NCBI GenBank assembly: GCA_905182985.1
Contig: CAJJDN010000109.1
Coordinates: 186,001-250,000, forward strand
Length of the DNA: 64,000 nt
Reading direction: 5' to 3'
From: Paramecium sonneborni
Taxonomy: Eukaryota > Ciliophora > Oligohymenophorea > Peniculida > Parameciidae
Shown: piece by piece, positions 59,520-64,000 of the stretch
Layout: every line of letters starts with the position of its first letter
Numbering within the stretch: the first letter of the stretch is position 1
The notes under the pieces: generated by a model
What the model was told of the DNA's origin: nothing
The model's database searches: none
What the model saw: only the letters and a program-made list of their open reading frames with translations
Position numbers and translations under genes: made by a program

Positions 59520-59906
59520 TCATTCTTTGAATTATACCTTCTTTTAATGTTTTTCTTTAAAATTTATAAAACTAAATGATGAATCAGGATTTTAGTCATT
59601 TGTTCTTGCACTTAATATTCCTTTTAAGCCATCTTTCTAAAATTTAATTTCTTCTTCAGACACAATTTTAGGTTCTAAGTATGTAATCACATGTTATTAG
59701 CGAGGAGATGCTGGACGAGAAGATAATATAATGTCTCCATCCTAATATGTGTATTATTAGCAATGTTCTTATATCAATTCTGAAAAGTTTGCCATTTATA
59801 GAGAGCCTTCCATCGATTTTCTGAGACTGCCTTATTATTTCAAACATATAATCTCTTCTTGCCCTTGTGATACAGGATTAGTCACAGAACAACAATTATT
59901 ACCCAT
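59520..59906 (-). CDS. Small MGNNCC-type probable lipid-anchored protein
   Basis: 128 aa, no intron, ATG at 59906-59904 and TGA at 59522-59520. It begins MGNNCCSVT: Gly2 with Ser/Thr-like context and two Cys (5, 6) fits dual N-myristoylation and palmitoylation. The rest is soluble and polar (SLRKSMEGSLQMANF, LSSRPASPRQQHV, EPKIVSEEEIKFQK), with no transmembrane segment and no known domain. A membrane-attached small regulatory protein is plausible but unproven. Confidence 0.65.
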
Positions 59907-60144
59907 TATATATATATTAATATTAATGTTTTCCAATTCTTCACTATCTTCTTCTCAATATAAAAATTAAGAATAAAAACATATAAGACAAACTTAATTA
60001 TATAAAAATATTGGTAATCAATTCTACAATTATAGTTTCTAAGAATTATACTTCAAGTTATTGTAGATATTTATATAATAGTAATTAATTTTATTTTAGA
60101 TTTTAATATCCGAGCTAAAAATACATTAAAGTATGATATAATTT

Positions 60145-61538
60145 TCAATGCTTGGCATTCGGCAACTTTGGCTTATATGATTACAAATGGCTAAAATCAT
60201 AAATAGAACTATTATCCTTTTTTTGACCCATATCAGAATTGACACATGTTAAATAATTTTTAGTCAATTTTAAATTGGCTAGAGATTGTGTTTAAGACCC
60301 CATAAATTCCAAAGTTTTTGCACTTTAATTTTATTATTTTGTAACAACAGGTTTATTTTCAGTTGTGATGAAATCTAAAATATCATCTAAATCATTTCTA
60401 TCTGTTTTTTCAAATTTTTATTAATTTGAAAATTAAAATGATGAATCATTTTTGAGATTTGTTTTATTATATTTTTTATTTTCATTAGTTTCTTTAAATT
60501 CCTTATATTAAAACCTATCCTATTCTTCAAACAATAAACTTGGAGCTATTTTCTATATATTATAAAAGAATGGATGAGTCAACATTTATTAAGCTGTAAT
60601 TCTCTTATTAGGATCCCATTTTATCATTTATGATAATAAATTAAGAGCTTCTACACTTGCATTTGGAATTAAATGCTATAACTAAAGAGGTTAATATTGT
60701 GCCAATCCTAATCCTAATTATGATACTAGACGACAACCTTCTGGCCAATCATTAGCTGTAAATGTACTTAAAATAGATATAGTTTATAGTACCCTAAAGT
60801 TGATAAAATCTTATTGAATTATTCTAACTCAGTATTTCCTGAGAACAAAGGTTTATTAAGAAATAATTCAGCCATTATGCATCCTAAAGCAAATATATCA
60901 ACTGGACTATTGTAATTGATTTATTTCAATAATATTTCTGGAGCCTAAATATATAAGTTGCTCAGCTTACCCTATACCATCTTGTTGCTACATAATCGGT
61001 ATAAGGTGGGCGTGACCTTATTTCTCTTGCCAGACCAAAATCAATTATCTTTACGACTCCATCTTCAGTCATTAGCAAATTCTCAGGTTTTAAATCTCTA
61101 TGAAAGTAACCATGCTTATGCATATAACTTAAACCATTCGCAACTTAATAGATTATTGATTTTATTTGATCATCAGACATAGTTTTACCCTAATATCAAC
61201 TTTAGAATTAAATTCTACTTATTCTTTATGTTATGAGTATATTTAATAAATACTCTTCTCTACAAACTCAAACACAAGACAAAGTGTATCTACATCTAGA
61301 TAAACTATTAAATATATTTAAATTAAGGTTTACTTTCTTTAAGTTTTACAATATTTGCATGATTTTAAAGTTTCATTAAGGCTTTAACTTCTCTTAAATT
61401 TGTACACTCTTCAAAATTATGATATTTTTATTTCATTTTTTTTATTGCTACTAATTCACAACTTTAGATATCTTCTGCCTTCATAACCACACCAAAAGTC
61501 CCATCTCCTGTTTTTTTTATCTCTTTGAATTTCTTCAT
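60145..61538 (-). CDS. MAK/ICK/MOK-type ciliary protein kinase
   Basis: 427 aa, five exons; introns (forward) 61305-61333, 61190-61218, 60945-60970 and 60767-60792 (3' end AAG). Kinase motifs: [51 protein letters not shown], the activation loop [14 protein letters not shown] with a T-x-Y, and [20 protein letters not shown] and the TDY loop are signatures of the MAK/ICK/MOK (RCK) group, which controls cilium length and intraflagellar transport in other eukaryotes; a similar role here is inference. The C-terminal 130 residues are Asn/Gln/Lys-rich and disordered. Confidence 0.92.
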
Positions 61539-62035
61539 TGAAATTTATATTTTTATTAATATTAACAAATATAATTGTAATCAGTCTTTAAAGAGATCCA
61601 TTGAATAACACTTAAAATTTCAAAATTCATTATATAATTTTATAAGTATTTTCTACATATTTTTTTGTTGGTCTTTCCATTATTTTTATTGATGAGACTA
61701 TCTTTTATTTCTTTAATGAAATTGTTCCAGAAAATAAAATTATTGATTATTGAACTAGCTATTTAATGCGAATAATTGATAAAAATAAACCTTATGAATT
61801 TGAAGCATTAAAAATTAAACTTCCTTTTTTTTAAACAATATTGAAGAAATCAAGTTTGAAAAGGCAACAATTAATTTATAATCTTTACTAAACAAAAACT
61901 TATTTTTAACTTTCCTTATTTTTTGTTTCATCTTTTTATTCTAACTTAAAATTACTATACTTGAATCTCTTATATAAGGATTATATTATAAATATTTAAA
62001 ATCGATTATAATATTTTAATTTAATAAAAATTAAC
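61539..62035. other. AT-rich divergent spacer
   Basis: About 0.5 kb between the divergent starts of the kinase and the MGG protein; it presumably holds both promoters. No motif, frame or RNA gene recognised. Confidence 0.4.
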
Positions 62036-63091
62036 ATGGGTGGAACGTAACTTAAATACAACAAGATATCAGAATTCAATTTTAATTTAATAAAAAAAAC
62101 TAATTAAATCGTGTTTAATCATGATTTCTCAAAAGTTTTTATGATTTAGGAATATGAAAATGGATATTTGCTAATTATAATGTAATTTAAGAATGGAAAG
62201 ATCAAGATTTTGAGAAGTTAGAGAATTTGTTAGGATCAAATTATATTGTTGCCATTGAAAAATAGCCCTTTGTCATTATAAACTAGCAGAATTAATGAAG
62301 GAATACTTTTAAATCAATATATTACATTAAACAATAATAAATATTTAATAAATTTGAATATTTAGAAAAAATAATAGTAAACTAATTCAAAAATATGTTG
62401 TTTAATAATAAATAATGATGAAAATTTAATTGTAAGTGGAGGATATATTTTAAATGGATTAAAAAAGGCAAATCTAGAATTTTGGACCAATAAAAACGAA
62501 TGGAAAATGATTCAATAATTAACTTATAATGATAATTCTGATTCTAGCATATTAAAAATCAATTTTAATTAATCTGAAACATAGGTTATAAGTTATCTTA
62601 GGATTAATTAGTATTATTATATAATAATATATTGTTATGAAGCATAGTATTCATTGTGGGTGTAAAAAGATAAATATTAATTCATGTGCAAAAATCAATT
62701 CTGTTGTATTGATGATAGAATATTTGTAGTGAGATCAAAAAGAGTTAAATCAAATATTTTAGGTTCTTGTAGTTTATAAGATGTTCTTCAATCATATGTT
62801 TTAAATTAAGAAATGAGTAAGTTTGATTTTAAAATGGAATAAGATGATTAAGGAAGTTTTGGAAATGAAAACTAAATCAATTTAGTTTATTGTCAATAAA
62901 AGTAAATTCTTGTAAGTATTCGAAATGGTTTTATAAAGTTTATGAAAATAAAATAAGATGGAAGAATATCTATTGAATAGATAATAAATTTAGAATTACA
63001 ATATGATTATTTATTAATAAGTTAAGATTTAAGATACTTAATGATTAGTTAAAAATAATTGATGAGTATTTTTGAGTTAAATAAAAAATGA
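62036..63091 (+). CDS. Hypothetical protein, possible beta-propeller, MGG N-terminus
   Basis: 351 aa, no intron. It starts MGGTQLKYNK, a possible N-myristoylation site. The body shows repeating beta-strand-like blocks each about 40-50 residues (QIVFNHDFSKVFMIQEYENG, SLWVQKDKYQFMCKNQFC, LVYCQQKQILVSIRNG, YDYLLISQDLRYLMIS), reminiscent of a degenerate WD40-type propeller, but clear WD dipeptides are absent. A homologue of paralogous ciliate propeller proteins is likely. No enzyme motif seen. Confidence 0.65.
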
Positions 63092-63145
63092 ATACTAAAA
63101 ACAAAATGTATTTATAAATGAGAACTAATTTGATTTTATTTTAAA

Positions 63146-64000
63146 TCAAAAATCAGTTCTACTATGTCTAGACATTGACACTCTTTGAGATAAATAGTTT
63201 TGTTATCCATTAAATTAAGATTTCTTATTAAATAATGATGATATGTCATCTCCTTATCCTTATGTAAATCTTTTACTTCCCACTCTTGTTCGAACTGTTT
63301 TATTAAGAGCATTTATAATTTTTTTATCTTTTTTTTCATCTGAAGTTGGGTCATCTCTAAAATAAATAAATTGAATACATTAATTTAAGTTTTTTTTTTA
63401 TTTTTATAATTTGATTGATAGCTTCAGCACTAAAAGTATAAGAGGAAAATTAATTAACAATATTTCTTTTTCTTTCAAAATATTTGGTGAGAATTCTAAT
63501 AGCTCTAGGAATAACAACTTTTGGATTGTTCCAATAAAAGTAGATTGAGAAGTTTTTCATAATTTCAAAACCTTCTAATTCCATAGAAAAAGTTTGTTTT
63601 TCAAAAATTGGTATAGAAATTTCTTATGATGGATTTTCAGAGTACAGTTTAGTAGTTTTATGAGTTTTATTAGTTTTTGTTTTAGTGTTTCTTCTCTAAT
63701 CTCTTTTATCATCTTTAGTGTCAACTGAATCTCTTTTATAATCAACTGATTAGACAGATGGAACAATAGGTAATTCTGTTTAAATATCTTTAAGTTTTGA
63801 TTTTCTATGGATAGGTTTTTCTTTTTCTTAATTAACATCTAATTAAGTTTAAGTTGAATAGGGTTAATAGAATTCTTCTTTATTTGAATTTTAAATGGCA
63901 GTTATTTGTTTTTATTTAATTCTTAACGATATTTCTCTAGGACTGCGTAGCTGTTCATTAATTTAATTAGATTTTTAATCCTCTTTAATACCATGATTAG
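63146..64000 (-). CDS. Hypothetical protein, 5' end beyond window
   Basis: Minus-strand gene open from the right edge to TGA 63148-63146, with a 22-nt intron at 63357-63378; about 277 codons are visible. Its N-terminal visible part is very polar and Lys/Gln/Thr-rich (disordered). A compact block follows near the middle (SMELEGFEIMKNFSIYFYWN, VVIPRAIRILTKYFERK), then another polar tail containing RTRVGSKRFTQGQGD. I do not recognise the block. Confidence 0.65.

Noticed and set aside
1..64000. Reading genes with the standard genetic code
   Set aside because: Real genes here are full of TAA and TAG in conserved positions (e.g. the USP, ELP1 and Rab genes) and end at TGA. Most standard-code open frames are fragments or opposite-strand shadows.
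1..64000. tRNA or rRNA genes, CRISPR arrays, insertion sequences, telomeric repeats
   Set aside because: I looked for paired arms with T-loop sequence, regularly spaced repeats, transposase motifs and C4A2-type repeats and saw none.

Overview
This is ciliate macronuclear DNA, almost certainly Paramecium. The sequence is very AT-rich. Long protein-coding frames are full of in-frame TAA and TAG and end only at TGA, which is ciliate code 6 (TAA/TAG = Gln). Introns are tiny (about 19-35 nt) and intergenic gaps are often under 200 bp. Two genes encode trichocyst matrix protein precursors, an exocytosis cargo typical of Paramecium. All gene models here were translated by hand with code 6, and the exon sums were checked for divisibility by three.

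Layout. 1-583: end of a trichocyst matrix protein gene (minus). 1.7-5.7 kb: an ankyrin-like gene, coiled-coil genes and an assembly join. 5.9-7.0 kb: MORN/IQ protein. 7.1-13.9 kb: a giant USP9X-type deubiquitinase, convergent with the Elongator scaffold ELP1 (13.9-17.6 kb). 17.7-21.1 kb: genes carrying a repeated CxCxxCG motif, a decayed relative and a second assembly join. 21.1-29.2 kb: CK1 kinase, RING/B-box/LRR protein, UBA/UIM deubiquitinase and membrane RING-H2 protein. 29.5-35.5 kb: PKG-like pseudokinase, membrane LRR protein, AlkD-like glycosylase and START-domain protein. 35.5-47 kb: a gene-poor stretch with a third join, a Nudix hydrolase, several unrecognised genes and at least two decayed genes, one a recognisable FtsJ/Trm7 methyltransferase. 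47.3-56.8 kb: hypothetical gene, V-ATPase c'' proteolipid, fourth join, Rab GTPase, Sec63, zinc-finger/UIM protein and another CxCxxCG protein. 58-64 kb: complete trichocyst matrix protein, small MGNNCC protein, MAK/ICK-type kinase, beta-propeller-like protein and a partial gene at the right edge.

There is no operon logic; neighbours are mostly functionally independent. Some themes recur. Ubiquitin signalling has five genes (two USPs, two RING proteins, one UIM protein). The secretory and membrane-traffic group includes trichocyst matrix proteins, Rab, Sec63, V-ATPase c'' and a START protein. Six proteins begin with Met-Gly contexts suited to N-myristoylation. The CxCxxCG motif family appears at four loci.

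Four single-N positions (3025, 19872, 37954, 51699) each sit between two perfectly identical 1.07-1.2 kb blocks. These look like contig ends joined without merging their overlap, so genes in those blocks appear twice or truncated and should be counted once.
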